Shown here piece after piece: positions 16,685 through 27,344 of a stretch of 64,000 nt of DNA (position 1 is its first letter; every line of letters starts with the position of its first letter). The DNA lies in the NCBI GenBank assembly GCA_016713365.1, contig JADJPG010000026.1, positions 1 through 64,000 on the forward strand, written 5' to 3'. This stretch comes from Verrucomicrobiota bacterium (GTDB taxonomy: Bacteria; Verrucomicrobiota; Verrucomicrobiia; Limisphaerales; JADJPG01). Below the pieces are notes generated by a model. The model saw only the letters and a program-made list of their open reading frames with translations, did no database searches and was not told the DNA's origin. A program made the translations under genes and the position numbers.

Positions 16685-18967
16685 ATGAAGAAGTGCCTCC
16701 GCACATCCCTTGCCCTTGCCGCCCTGTGGTTCATCCCCCAAACACCCGCCGGAGCAGCCGACATCGTGGTCAGCCACGAAGGTTCGAACGCCGTCGTCCG
16801 AATCGAAGGCGATCCGGACAACGACTGGTTCGTTCAGACCTCCACCAATCTCACAGACTGGACAAGCGTCACTGGTCTCACGCCCGTCATTGCTGGACGC
16901 ACGAATTCCCCCACGCGCACCGTTCCGCACGCCGCAAGCACGCCGCAGTTCTATCGCGCGCTGAAAACCGGCGGGCTTTACGACCCCTCGATCTTCCGCA
17001 CCGTCAGCCTCACCTTCACCCAGTTGAACTGGAGCACATTGCTCACCTCGGGTCGCGCCACCGGATCGAACGTCTACTGCTCGCTGCTCACGCTCGACAA
17101 CGGCGCCACCAACATCGCCGTCGGCGCACGCTACAAAGGGAACACGTCGTTCAACATCGGCGGCAGCAAAAAGTCGATCAACCTCGAGCTCGACTGGGTG
17201 AATCCCTCGGCGGACTTGATGACCTACAGCACCATCAACCTGAACAACGCGGCCGGCGACGAAACGATTCAGCGCGAATGCCTCTACTTCACCGTGATGA
17301 GCCGATACACGCCGTGCCCGAAGGCCTCGATGTCTCGGGTCAACATCAACGGCTCACTCTGGGGCGTATACACACTCGTCCAGCAGGAGAACGGTCAGCT
17401 GATCAGTGAATGGTTTCCGAGCAACAACGGCGATCGCTGGCGCACACCCAACGCCGCGGGCGGAGGCGGAGGAGGCGGGGGCTTCTCCGGATCGAACTCC
17501 GCGCTCGCCTACCTCAGCACCACCAACATCGCCACCTACCGCAACTACTACGATCTGCGCACCACCAACTCCGCGACGAACGTCGCGTGGAGCCGGCTGA
17601 TTAACGCCATCCAGGTTCTCAACACCACGCCCACCAACCAGCTTCGCGACAAAGTCGAGGACGTGCTCGGCGTGGACAGCTGGCTGTGGTTCCTCGGCAT
17701 CGAAATCATCTTCGCCGACGACGACAGCTATTGGAACAAGGGCGCGGACTACAGCTTCTACTTCGAGCCCGAGAGCGGCCGGATTCATCCAGTCGAGCAC
17801 GACGGCAACGAAGCCTTCGTCCTAGGCGACGTCTCCCTCTCACCCCTCGTCGGCTACAGCGCCACCGGCGGAAGCGCTAATCTCGGCAATCGTCCCCTGC
17901 TCCACCGCCTGCTGCGCATCGACGAACTCCGCCAGCGCTACCTCGCCCACATGCGCACCGTGCTGGAGGAGTCGTATCATCCCGCGGCCCTCACTCCGTT
18001 GATCAACCAACTGCACGCCCTCAGCGCAAATACCATCAGTGCGGACCCGAACAAGAACTTCACGATGGCCGCCTACACCAACGATCTCCATTCGCTCAGA
18101 ATGTTCGTCACCAACCGCTACAACTTCCTCACCAACCACGCCGATCTCCGGCCACGCCAGCCGATCATCGCGAGCGTCTCGGATCCCGCCGTGGCACCCA
18201 CGGCCACTGAAATTCCGTTCGTGACCACGCAAGTCCTGGCCGACGGCACCAACGGCATCGACTCCGTCTGGCTCTATCATCGTGGAAAATCCTATGGCCG
18301 GTTCGCCGTGTCGCAGATGTTCGACGACGGAGCCCACGGCGATGGCGCAGCGGGCGACGGCATCTTCGGCGGCGCCACCACCAACTACCCTGCCGGCACC
18401 AAAGTGCGCTACTACGTCGAAGCCCGTTCCGCGAACGCCGCGAAGGCCGCACGATTTTCGCCCGCGCGCGCCGAGCAGGACACCTACAGTTACCGCGTCG
18501 CCGTTACCACCGCGAGCAACTCGCCCGTCATCATCAACGAGATCCTCGCATCGAACACCAGCACGCTCGCGGATCCGCAGGGTGAGTTCGATGACTGGAT
18601 CGAATTGCGGAACGTGACGGATCAGGAGGTCGATCTTACGGGACGTTACCTCAGCGACGAGCCGAACAATCCGCGCAAGTGGGCGTTCCCCGCCGGCACA
18701 AAGATTCCCGCGGACGACTACCTCCTCATCTGGTGCGACGAGGATGGACTCGCCACGCCCGGCCTGCACGCGAGCTTCAAGCTCTCCGCTTCAGGAGAAT
18801 CCATCTTCCTCACCGACACCGACGCCAACCAGAACGCCATCCTCGACAGCATCACCTTCGGCGCACTCGAAGAGGATCAGTCCTACGGGCGCGCAGGCGG
18901 GAACGCCGACCTTTGGTCTATCCAAACACCGACTCCGGAAGCGGAGAATCCACCGTCGGGGACGTGA
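16685..18967 (+). CDS. Secreted CotH kinase with lamin-tail domain
   Basis: 760 residues with signal peptide (cleavage near PAGAA-D25). An N-terminal beta segment resembles the small 'WFVQTSTNLTDW' module of verrucomicrobial secreted proteins. The CotH domain spans about 100-490: GARYKGNTSFNIGG, RVNINGSLWGVYTLVQQE, FADDDSYWNKGADYSFYFEPES and HPVEHDGNEAF hold the metal/ATP-site residues. A nine-glycine run (about 258-266) is inside. Next come a beta-rich 'choice-of-anchor' type domain (about 495-605) and a lamin-tail domain (about 612-745, INEILASNTSTLADPQGEFDDWIELRN, split here between the two halves of the motif). It ends the rightward cluster; the last 50 bases overlap the convergent delta-60 gene. 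Confidence 0.88.
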   Translation: MKKCLRTSLALAALWFIPQTPAGAADIVVSHEGSNAVVRIEGDPDNDWFVQTSTNLTDWTSVTGLTPVIAGRTNSPTRTVPHAASTPQFYRALKTGGLYDPSIFRTVSLTFTQLNWSTLLTSGRATGSNVYCSLLTLDNGATNIAVGARYKGNTSFNIGGSKKSINLELDWVNPSADLMTYSTINLNNAAGDETIQRECLYFTVMSRYTPCPKASMSRVNINGSLWGVYTLVQQENGQLISEWFPSNNGDRWRTPNAAGGGGGGGGFSGSNSALAYLSTTNIATYRNYYDLRTTNSATNVAWSRLINAIQVLNTTPTNQLRDKVEDVLGVDSWLWFLGIEIIFADDDSYWNKGADYSFYFEPESGRIHPVEHDGNEAFVLGDVSLSPLVGYSATGGSANLGNRPLLHRLLRIDELRQRYLAHMRTVLEESYHPAALTPLINQLHALSANTISADPNKNFTMAAYTNDLHSLRMFVTNRYNFLTNHADLRPRQPIIASVSDPAVAPTATEIPFVTTQVLADGTNGIDSVWLYHRGKSYGRFAVSQMFDDGAHGDGAAGDGIFGGATTNYPAGTKVRYYVEARSANAAKAARFSPARAEQDTYSYRVAVTTASNSPVIINEILASNTSTLADPQGEFDDWIELRNVTDQEVDLTGRYLSDEPNNPRKWAFPAGTKIPADDYLLIWCDEDGLATPGLHASFKLSASGESIFLTDTDANQNAILDSITFGALEEDQSYGRAGGNADLWSIQTPTPEAENPPSGT

Positions 18968-21900
18968 GTGTCTGATCTTGTCCGTTGCCAGCGACAGAAT
19001 CGATCACCGTCCAGACTTCCCCGGCCAAATCTTCGGTGGCTTCCAACTGGTAGTTCCGGCCGGTCACGGTATTGATTGTCGTCGCAAAACCGTTGTTTCC
19101 TAGCAGGACCGAGAAGAGACTGGTCCCCATCTGAAGTCTGGCCACCGACCGGCGGAGAATACCGTCGCAGGTGGCGAAGGACCCGCCGACATACAATCCG
19201 CCGCCCACCCGCTGCATGAGCGAGTGAATGGTTCCATCGAGACCGGACATCGGGTCGAAGGATTCATCCAGCGATCCGTCCGGCTTTAGCCGGGCGATCC
19301 GCGCTCGCGGAACAGCACGGACATTGGTGAATTCGCCGGCAATGAGAATCGATCCATCCGCTTCGACGATCAAGGCGTTCACACCCGCATCTGGTCCAAG
19401 CCAGGGATCAAATGTCAGATCCAACGAACCATCCTCATTCAATCGAGCGATTCGTCGTCGTGGCACACCATCGATCGACGAAAAAATGCCGCCGACTAGA
19501 ATCTTCCCGTCGGGTTGAATGGCGACCGTTCGCACATCCCAGTCGGCACCGCCGACAGGTTGAAGTGCGCGTCGATTTCGCCAGACGGGAGGAACCTGGC
19601 GATACGCCGACGAGCGACGCCGGCGCGAACCACTTCGAATCCGCCAACTGCAACCACGCGACCATCCTCCATGCTTCTCAGATCCAGCACCGGTCCGCCT
19701 CCAAAAGAAGTGGAGGTGCGACTCTGAACCGGATTGCTCAAGGGCGACCAAACTATGGATGAGTTGCCTCCAAACACCACTTGGTTGGACGGCGCGAGAT
19801 GCAGCGCCAGAACATCTGTTGTGGTCGAGACGTAATAACTTGGATCGAGCTCACCGTTTGCACGCAGCTTCGCAACTCCATGAAATCCTCCCAGCTGGTT
19901 GTTGTTCGTGCGAATGCTAAAACGACCGGCGACAAGAATCGATCCGTCGGGTAACGGAACAATCTTCCTAATCATCACCGGATAATAGACGGGATCCGAG
20001 TTTCGCAACCATGCCGCTTCAAATGTCGAATCCAGCGTGCCCCTCCCATCCAGCCGGGCGATTCCGATCCTTGGAAGACCCGCGATATTTGAGAACGAAC
20101 CACCGATCAAGATCCGGCCGTTGGGCTGCAACGCCATCGTGTAAACCGGCCCGTCCGGCCCCAATTCACCACCTGCGGAAAACTCCCGGTCCAGCGAGGC
20201 AAGAGCCAGGTCCGGCGGTTCCACAGTCAAAGTAGTGACAGCACTCGTGGTGACGCCCGAAAGATTGCTGACCACGGCGGAGTACCCGCCCGAGTGGGTG
20301 GTCAACGGATTGAAGATCTGGAAAGTCAGTCCGGTCGCTCCCGCAACGGGAACTCCATTATGAAACCACTGCACCGTGTCACCGCGCGGGCGGACCGGCC
20401 CCACGCTGAACGAAACCGTTTCGCCCGACGCCACGGTCGAGGTGGTGGGTAGGTTGGTCAGCGCCGGTGGGGATACCGGGCCACCCCAGATTCGGGCGAC
20501 GCCGCCGCGCTGGACTCCGTTTACAGAAGTAAACGCTCCCGTAATCAGCGCAGAGTCATCGGCCCAACGGGGTACGATGGAATAGACCGGGCCATCCAAC
20601 GTGACGTTGAAGTTGGTGTCGAGCACGCCGTCCGGGTTTAGCCGGCCGAGATAAGTCCGTGTGACGCCGTTAATGTTTGTGGATGTAGTGCCAACCAGAA
20701 GCCCGCCGCGCGCATCCAAAGCCATTGATCGAACCGTCCCATGTGCGCGGGCAAGAGTACCAAACTCACCAGAGCCGTTGATCCATACTTCAATACGCTG
20801 ACTCTGACCCTCGGGAAAATTGAAGAGTTCGGAGCCCCCGGCAACATAGAGCCGAGTTGACATTTCGTCCCAAAGCATGGCACGCGCCGGGTTCCGAACA
20901 GCCGGACCGACGAAAGTAGAATCCAGCCGCCCATCCGCCTGAATTCGGTACACCGTGCGCCCAATCGCATTGTAAATCTTCCCGGCCAGATAACTCTCCC
21001 TGTTTGACACTGTCGCCATAGAGTAAAACGAAAAACCGTTTCCAAGCCCAATCGGAAACGGTGGAACGAAACTAGAATCCACATTTCCCTCCGGATTCAA
21101 ACGCGTGACGAAGTTCGGTCCCCCACCGCTGACATTCCAGTAGTTCATGAATCCTCCGCCCACGAGCAACTTGCCACCGGGCTGCCATAGCAGACTGAAC
21201 ACCGGACCGCTCAGCCCATTCGTCAGCAGGAAGGTTTCATCAACTCCACCATTGGAGAGCAATCGAATCAGCCCGCTCCGATTCACTCCTGCAATGTTGG
21301 TGAATGTTCCCGCTACATACACCCTGCCCCAAGCATCGACCGTCAGCGCAAAGATTCCTTGCTCAGATTCGTATCCACCGGGGTACCGCAACCCCAACAC
21401 AACGGGACCAGGATCGAATGACTCATCCAGATTACCCTCGCGATCCAATCGCGCGAGGTCAGCCTCGACCGACCGTGAACGGTGGTAAAAGTACCGCCGA
21501 TCAAGGTCCGGCCATCCTCAAGCACATGAGCGCAATACACCGGTCCATTCACGCCGGTGCCATTGAAGAATTCGAGGTCGGCGGTTCCCGGCCCGATGAT
21601 TTGAGGCGTGACGATGACCTGGGCAACAGCGCTCGTCGACATGCCCATGGAATTGCTGATCACCACCGAATAGACATTCGGTTGCGGAGAGAGAACACCT
21701 CCAACATGAAGTGTCTGATTGGTGGCAGACTCGACCAGAACTCCGTCCTGGAGCCATTGATAACTTGGCGGCGGTGGAAAGCTGGTTTCGACGAACAACG
21801 CCGCTTCACGTCCTTCCTCCACGGTTTGCGTGGCGGGCTGGGTCGTGATGGCTGGCGGCTGCGGAGCATCCCCATGCAGTTGAACCAGACTGCCCCGGAG

Positions 21901-23626
21901 AAAGCCGCCGAAGCGCGAGAATTCTCCACCCATGAGCAGCTCGCCAGAATCGCGGATGGCCAAAGGTGTCGTGATTCCGGTGACGGGCATGGGCTCGTAA
22001 GTCATCCGGCGCGATGTGTCGAAGCTGGTGTCCAAGCTGCCATCCGCATTTGGCCGGGCGAGGCCAGCGGGAGTCGGCACGCCGGAGATGGATGGAAAAA
22101 ATCCCGCGATCATCACCTTGCCGTCCGGCAGGCGGAGGATGGTGTTCACCACCGCGATGCCGTTGCTCAGACCTCCCGCGAAGGTTGGCGACAGGCTGCC
22201 GTCGGGGTTCAGGCACGCCAGCCCGCGACGCGGCGCGTCCCAGATTTGTGTAAAGGTTCCGCCGATGAGGATGCGACCGTCCATTAGCGCGGCCACCGCA
22301 TAAATGTCAGGGAATACGGATGGAGAATTGGTCGTCATTCGTGGAGTCGGAAAGCTGAGGTCGCGCGCGCCGCTGGCCAGGAACCGGCTGACGCCCAAAC
22401 CGCCACCCAATAAAAGCCTGCCGTCGAGATCAACGGCGAGGCATCGTGCTGAAATGGGAGTATTAACAACGCCACCAGCGAACTGTTGGATAAACGGTTG
22501 AAACGTCACGTCCAGCGAGCCGTCCGCCAACCGCCTTCCCAGCCAATAGGAAGTCCCCGCATGAAGAATCCGTCCATCTTCCTGCACCGAGATCGCAGAA
22601 ACCGTTTCGCCGCCGACGGGCGTTACAGTAATCGCCGGATTCAGGTTGAACGAAGGATCAACAGATCCATCGGCATTCAGGCGCGCCATGTGGCTTCGTA
22701 AGAACGTTCCGACCGAGCTGAATCGACCGCCGATCAGAATTCTCCCGTCCGGCTGCACCGCGATGGCGTTAACCTCTCCGTTGACCGCATTCGACGGGGA
22801 GAAACTGTCGTCGAGAGTTCCATCGGGATTCAGCCGTGCTATGCCGGCCACCGGCTGTTCGTTGAAGGAATGGAACGAACCGCCGACGAGAACCTTGCCA
22901 TCGCGCTGAAGAGCCAGCGCCGGACATGCCCGTTGAATCCCATACCGACATCAAACGATTGGTCCACCCATCCGGCATTGGCGAGGGCCGGGTGGACGAT
23001 CACGGCAGCCACCACGCTCGTCACCGCTCCATACTCGTTGCTGACAATCGCCCTATAATTGCCGGTGTTCGTCACTCCGACGCTCAGCAATTGAAGGTCG
23101 GATTGTCGGGTGCCAAACAATACGGGGTATTCATCATCAAGCGGCAAGCCTTCCTTGAGCCACTGAACGTAAGCCGCGACGCCGGGGTCGGCATCGCTTG
23201 AACGGTCAGCAAAAGAGTGTCGCCTTCGAATCCGCTGACATTGGTCGGCTGAACAAGTATCGATGGATAGACTGGCAGAATGCTAAGCAGCACCGCATCA
23301 CTATAGGCCACTCCCAACGCGTTGCTCGCTTGCAACCGATAGGCTCCCGATTGGTTGGTCGCCAAGAGATTCAGAGACAGCGTGCTCCCGTTTTGGTCGG
23401 CAATCTCTCCGCCGTTAAACTGCCAGGATAATTGAGGCGCAGGGTTCCCTGAGGCCTCGGCAACCAACCGGATGGATTGTCCCGCCATCACCACGGCCCC
23501 GGTCGGCTGGAGCGTAAAGAGAGGCGCGGCGTCTTGCGCAGGCAGCGCCGGGGTAGCCGCAAGAATCAATACGGCAAGCACACAGTTGAGAGCTGTGGTG
23601 AGACATGAAACGCATCTCCTCCTCAT
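18918..23626 (-). pseudogene. Secreted Ig-like / delta-60 repeat protein, frame broken four times
   Basis: One 4.7-kb gene read right to left. The ATG at 23626 opens a signal peptide (VLAVLILAATPALPAQ), then two Ig-like domains, a long delta-60 repeat region (units like LALQRDGKVLVGGSF...GIARLNPDGTLDDSF) with further Ig-like domains between blocks, and a C-terminal sorting-like end (NTVTGRNYQLEATEDL). Frames change at about 23190-23205, 22920, 21460 and 19548. Each break is repaired by adding one base to a short homopolymer: CCCC to CCCCC, GG to GGG, CC to CCC, GG to GGG. All four shifts go in the same direction. Delta-60 repeats form beta-propeller-like surface proteins. The repaired product would be about 1,570 residues. 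Confidence 0.85.
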
Positions 23627-23784
23627 AGACAAATGTAGGTCGTTATACTTCTGAGATTACGCTGGACAGCATCTCATCTTTAACGGCTGTTACAAGCTTC
23701 TTCAAAATGGCGATGCGATGTCCGAACGGCACCAGCCACGTTCTTCTTCCAACCCGCCGTCGCTTTGATTTAAGGTCCGTGTCG

Positions 23785-24570
23785 ATGACTCCGAGTGCTG
23801 ATTACTTGAGCCGTTGCCGCGAATTGATCGCCACGGTGGAAGGCCAGTCCGCCGTCATTGCGCAAGCCGCCGACTGGTTCGCCGAAACCATTCTTGCCGG
23901 ACGCATGGTTCATCTGTTCGGCTCCGGTCACAGCCGCATTCTCGTGGAAGAAATGTGGCCGCGCTACGGGTCGTTCCCCGGCTTCAACCCCATCGTTGAA
24001 CTCTCGCTCAGCTTTCACAACCTGGTCGTCGGCGCGAATGGTCAGCGCCAGGCGATGTTCCTCGAAAACGTCTCCGGGCTCGCCGACCGCATTCTCCGCA
24101 ACTTCGATTTGTCCCCGACAGATTCCGCGCTCGTCGTCTCGTCGAGCGGTTGCAATCTCGTGCCGATTGAAATGGCCGAAGGATTCCAGAAACGCGGCGT
24201 GAAAGTCGTCGCCATCATCAGCCGGAAACATTCCGAAGCCAGCCGCAGCCAGCACGCGACCGGAAAGAAGCTTCAAGACTTCGCCAGCCTCGTCCTCGAC
24301 ACCGGCGCGCCCGTGGGCGATGCGATGGTGAAGATCGATGGCTTGGAAACTCCTGTGGCGCCCGGCTCCACGGTGGGTGGTTGTCTGCTGGTCAACAGCA
24401 TCAAGGCCGAGGTTGCCGCGCGGCTCACTCGCGCCGGGCATCCGCCGAAAGTGCTGACGGCTGGCGCATTGGTCGGGAAGGAAAAGGCCACCGCACTCTT
24501 CGAAGCGGCCTACGATGAACACGCCCGTCGGCTCGCGAAGCTTTACGCGAATCTCGGCACCCAAGGTTGA
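23785..24570 (+). CDS. SIS-domain sugar isomerase/phosphosugar-binding protein
   Basis: 261 residues from the ATG at 23785, which is preceded by TTTAAGG. The SIS fold is recognised from MVHLFGSGHSRILVEEMWPR, the serine-rich phosphosugar loop ALVVSSSGCNLVPIEMAEGF, and ISRKHSEASRSQ. The overall pattern matches the UPF0309/'sugar isomerase domain' group rather than GlmS or GmhA; these are thought to act on sugar phosphates, exact substrate unknown. An in-frame upstream ATG at 23707 would add an arginine-rich leader without resemblance. The purU start lies within 12 bases of its stop. Confidence 0.83.
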   Translation: MTPSADYLSRCRELIATVEGQSAVIAQAADWFAETILAGRMVHLFGSGHSRILVEEMWPRYGSFPGFNPIVELSLSFHNLVVGANGQRQAMFLENVSGLADRILRNFDLSPTDSALVVSSSGCNLVPIEMAEGFQKRGVKVVAIISRKHSEASRSQHATGKKLQDFASLVLDTGAPVGDAMVKIDGLETPVAPGSTVGGCLLVNSIKAEVAARLTRAGHPPKVLTAGALVGKEKATALFEAAYDEHARRLAKLYANLGTQG

Positions 24571-24578
24571 TTTCACGC

Positions 24579-25442
24579 ATGGCCCCATCCGTCGCACCTA
24601 ACTCCCAGCCACGACAGGTGTTGCTGGTCGAATGCCCCGATCAGCGCGGCCTCGTTCACAACATCACCGGCGTACTGCTCCGGCATCAATGCAACGTGAC
24701 GAGCAACCATGAGTTCGTGGATGCCGACGCGAACCGCTTCTTCATGCGCACGGAGTTCACCGGCGAAGTGAACGCCGCGGCGGTTGTGGAGGAAACCAAA
24801 TCTCTGCTGCCTGACGGTGGCATCGCGCGCCTCGCCAAGACCGGCAAACGTCGCGTCGTGTTGCTGGCGTCCAAGGAACATCATTGTCTTGCCGACCTGT
24901 TGGTGCGCCACGCGTTCAACGAACTGAACGCCGAGGTCGTTGCCGTCATCAGCAATCACGACGCGCTCCGGCCGCTCGTCGAGAAGTTTGGCCTGCCCTT
25001 TCATCATCTCAGCCACGAAGGATTGTCGCGCGAGGAACACGAAGCGGCGGTGACGAGCCTGCTCGACACATTGCAGCCGGAGTGGCTGGTGCTCGCGAAA
25101 TACATGCGCGTGCTGAGCACGAAGTTCGTCGCCCGATACGCGCAGCGGATGGTGAACATTCATCACTCGTTCCTGCCGGCGTTCGTCGGTGCCAAACCTT
25201 ATCAACAGGCGTTCGAGCGCGGCGTGAAAGTCATCGGCGCCACGGCGCATTTCGTCACGGAACAGCTCGACGAAGGTCCGATCATCCTGCAACAAGTCAT
25301 CCCCGTGGACCACACGCGCAGCGCGGCGGACATGGCGCAGGCCGGACGCGACGTGGAACAGATTGTTCTTTCACGCGCGCTGAAGCTGGTCTTCGAAGAC
25401 CGAGTCTTCCTGAGCGGGAATCGCACGATTATTTTCGACTGA
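24579..25442 (+). CDS. purU: Formyltetrahydrofolate deformylase
   Basis: 287 residues. An N-terminal ACT domain (about 13-80, VLLVECPDQRGLVHNITGVL) precedes the formyl transferase-type catalytic domain (about 90-285): KRRVVLLASKEHHCLADLL, VISNHD, MVNIHHSFLPAF with the catalytic Asn-His pair, GATAHFVTEQLDEGPII with the catalytic Asp, and a final RVFLSGNRTIIF. It hydrolyses 10-formyl-THF to formate and THF, balancing one-carbon pools and feeding PurT. The ATG at 24579 matches the family length; an upstream TTG at 24567 overlaps the SIS stop. Confidence 0.93.
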   Translation: MAPSVAPNSQPRQVLLVECPDQRGLVHNITGVLLRHQCNVTSNHEFVDADANRFFMRTEFTGEVNAAAVVEETKSLLPDGGIARLAKTGKRRVVLLASKEHHCLADLLVRHAFNELNAEVVAVISNHDALRPLVEKFGLPFHHLSHEGLSREEHEAAVTSLLDTLQPEWLVLAKYMRVLSTKFVARYAQRMVNIHHSFLPAFVGAKPYQQAFERGVKVIGATAHFVTEQLDEGPIILQQVIPVDHTRSAADMAQAGRDVEQIVLSRALKLVFEDRVFLSGNRTIIFD

Positions 25443-25450
25443 GAACTCTT

Positions 25451-25600
25451 TAATCACGGATGAACACAAACAGACACGGATTTGCGGACAAAGACGGACA
25501 CGAATTTCACGAATGCTCACGAATTCTGTCTTTTGCGTTCGTGGTAATTGGTGAAATTCGTGTCTCTCATTCGAGTGCATCAGTGTCCATCCGTGGTTTG
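25451..25600. repeat. Intergenic imperfect inverted repeat
   Basis: The 178-base gap between purU and the MetE-like gene is nearly all one nested inverted repeat. Outer arms CACGGATGAACAC (25455-25467) and GTGTCCATCCGTG (25583-25595) match at 12 of 13. Inner arms ACACGAATTTCAC (25498-25510) and GTGAAATTCGTGT (25551-25563) are perfect. Short direct units (ACACGGA, CACGAAT) recur inside. It resembles the dispersed 'ACACGAATTTCAC' intergenic repeats common in environmental bacteria. Confidence 0.75.
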
Positions 25601-25620
25601 AAAATCATTTCCATCGCACC

Positions 25621-26655
25621 ATGAAATCCCAACCTCTCCGCACCACTGTCATCGGTAGCTATCCGTTTCCCGGCTGGCTGGAACTCGCGACTTGGAACCT
25701 CGAAAAGTTCGGCACCACGGATCGGGCTGAGCTTGTCGACGACGCCGTGGTGGTTGCCATTAAGGACCAGATGGACGCCGGACTCGACGTCATTACCGAT
25801 GGCGAACAAACGCGGCTCGATTTCAATCTCTCGTTCTACGGGTTCATCGACGGCATCGAACTCGAATCCGCCTCGCCGCGGAAGTTCGGTCCGCCCGCGC
25901 ACGACCAGCGCGGCAAGCACGCCGTCGTGGGCGAACTCCGCGCACCGCGTGGCTTGGGAACGGTGGAGGATTTCGAACGCCTCAAACGTCTCGCGCCCGC
26001 CGGACTAATCCTCAAGGCCAGCGTGCCCGGCCCCTACACCTTGAGCGGACGCCTCGTGCCGAACGACCAATACAAGGATCGTTACGCGCTGACGGAAGCG
26101 CTCCTGCCCATTGTCCGCGCGGAACTCGAAGCGCTCGTCAAAGCCGGCTGCCGCGAGATCACCGTCGATGAACCATCGATGAGTTGCTACGCGCACAAAG
26201 AAGATCCGAAACGCTTCGTGGAGATCTTCAACCGCACTGTGGAACCCATCGTTGGCAAATGCCATCTCTCGACGCATCTTTGCTTCGGGAACTACAAGGG
26301 CCGCGCGGTCGGACTGCGCCATTACGCGCCGATGTTCCCGGCGTTTCTCGACATGAAGGTGGACGAAATCCACGTCGAGATGGCGAGCCGCGAGTTTGCC
26401 GAGCTGGAGATACTAAAACTCATCACCGAAAAGAAGGACGCCGCCGTCGGCATCATCGACGTGAAGAGCTACTACATCGAAACCGTGGAAGACGTCGCGA
26501 ACCGCATCCGCGCCTGCCTGAAGCACGCGCCCGCCGATCGCCTTTCGTTCGCGCCCGATTGCGGTCTCAGCCAGACCGCGCGTTGGGCCGCCAAACAGAA
26601 ATTAAAGAACATGGTTGCCGGCGCGAAGGTTGTCCGGAAAGAACTTGGCGTCTGA
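25621..26655 (+). CDS. Cobalamin-independent methionine synthase-like (MetE C-terminal domain family)
   Basis: 344 residues, one TIM-barrel equal to the C-terminal catalytic half of MetE. It starts TTVIGSYPFPGWL, has the substrate loop ITDGEQTRLDFNLSFYGFI, and carries likely zinc ligands in STHLCFGNY (His and Cys) and FAPDCGLSQT (Cys). The separate N-terminal MetE domain is absent, so it belongs to the short archaeal/verrucomicrobial-type 5-methyltetrahydropteroyltriglutamate- or corrinoid-dependent group; the methyl donor cannot be told from sequence. It lies between purU and sugar-phosphate genes. Confidence 0.87.
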   Translation: MKSQPLRTTVIGSYPFPGWLELATWNLEKFGTTDRAELVDDAVVVAIKDQMDAGLDVITDGEQTRLDFNLSFYGFIDGIELESASPRKFGPPAHDQRGKHAVVGELRAPRGLGTVEDFERLKRLAPAGLILKASVPGPYTLSGRLVPNDQYKDRYALTEALLPIVRAELEALVKAGCREITVDEPSMSCYAHKEDPKRFVEIFNRTVEPIVGKCHLSTHLCFGNYKGRAVGLRHYAPMFPAFLDMKVDEIHVEMASREFAELEILKLITEKKDAAVGIIDVKSYYIETVEDVANRIRACLKHAPADRLSFAPDCGLSQTARWAAKQKLKNMVAGAKVVRKELGV

Positions 26656-26715
26656 GGCGTTCTCCCTTTACCTCTTCGCCAACACGAATCACGCTTCCAT
26701 CATCCGAATTTCGAC

Positions 26716-27312
26716 ATGAGCTTCACCCAGTCGTATCTCGAAGAAACCCAAAAGGTCGTCGCCCAACTCAACGCCGCCGCGATTGAAAAGGCCGTCGACG
26801 AACTCGCCGCTGTCCGCGAACGCGGCGGGCGCCTGTTCATCCTCGGCGTCGGCGGCAGCGCGGCGAACGCGTCGCACGCGGTGAATGACTTCCGGAAGAT
26901 CTGCGGCTTCGAGGCCTACGCGCCGACGGACAACGTCTCCGAACTCACCGCGCGCACGAACGACGAAGGCTGGGCAACGGTGCTGAGTGAATGGCTCAAG
27001 GGCAGCCGGCTCGGTGCGAAGGATGGCTTGCTCATCTTCTCCGTCGGCGGAGGCAATTTAGAGAAGAACGTCAGCCCGAATCTCGTCACCGCCATCCAAC
27101 TCGCGAAGCAAGTTGGCGCGAGCATCGTCGGCATTGTTGGACGCGACGGCGGTTACACCGCGAAGGAAGCCAGCGCCTGCGTCATCATCCCCACGGTGAA
27201 CACGGAACACGTCACGCCCCACTCGGAAGCCTTCCAAGCAATCGTGTGGCATCTGTTCGTCTCACATCCCAAGCTGAAGGTGAACCGGACGAAGTGGGAA
27301 GGCGTGAAGTGA
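26716..27312 (+). CDS. GmhA-like SIS isomerase (phosphoheptose isomerase family)
   Basis: 198 residues. Features of sedoheptulose-7-phosphate isomerases: LFILGVGGSAANASHAVNDFR, the loop LLIFSVGGGNLEKNVSPNL, the middle NDEGWATVLSEWL, IVGIVGRDGGYTAKEA and the C-terminal helix HSEAFQAIVWHLF with the catalytic-type histidine. It would convert sedoheptulose 7-phosphate to D-glycero-D-manno-heptose 7-phosphate for LPS or nucleotide-heptose synthesis. The next gene encodes the matching HAD phosphatase, which supports the assignment. A related paralogous role cannot be excluded. Confidence 0.82.
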   Translation: MSFTQSYLEETQKVVAQLNAAAIEKAVDELAAVRERGGRLFILGVGGSAANASHAVNDFRKICGFEAYAPTDNVSELTARTNDEGWATVLSEWLKGSRLGAKDGLLIFSVGGGNLEKNVSPNLVTAIQLAKQVGASIVGIVGRDGGYTAKEASACVIIPTVNTEHVTPHSEAFQAIVWHLFVSHPKLKVNRTKWEGVK

Positions 27313-27344
27313 CCCAATGACGATTTTGGATTTACGATTTACGA

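Noticed and set aside
19540..23205. Programmed -1 ribosomal frameshifting as the explanation for the delta-60 gene
   Set aside because: The sites lack slippery X-XXY-YYZ heptamers and downstream pseudoknot-like structures, and four programmed shifts in one gene are implausible.
25443..25620. Riboswitch or attenuator before the MetE-like gene
   Set aside because: The structure is a dispersed-type inverted repeat and shows no SAM or cobalamin riboswitch core that I can recognise.
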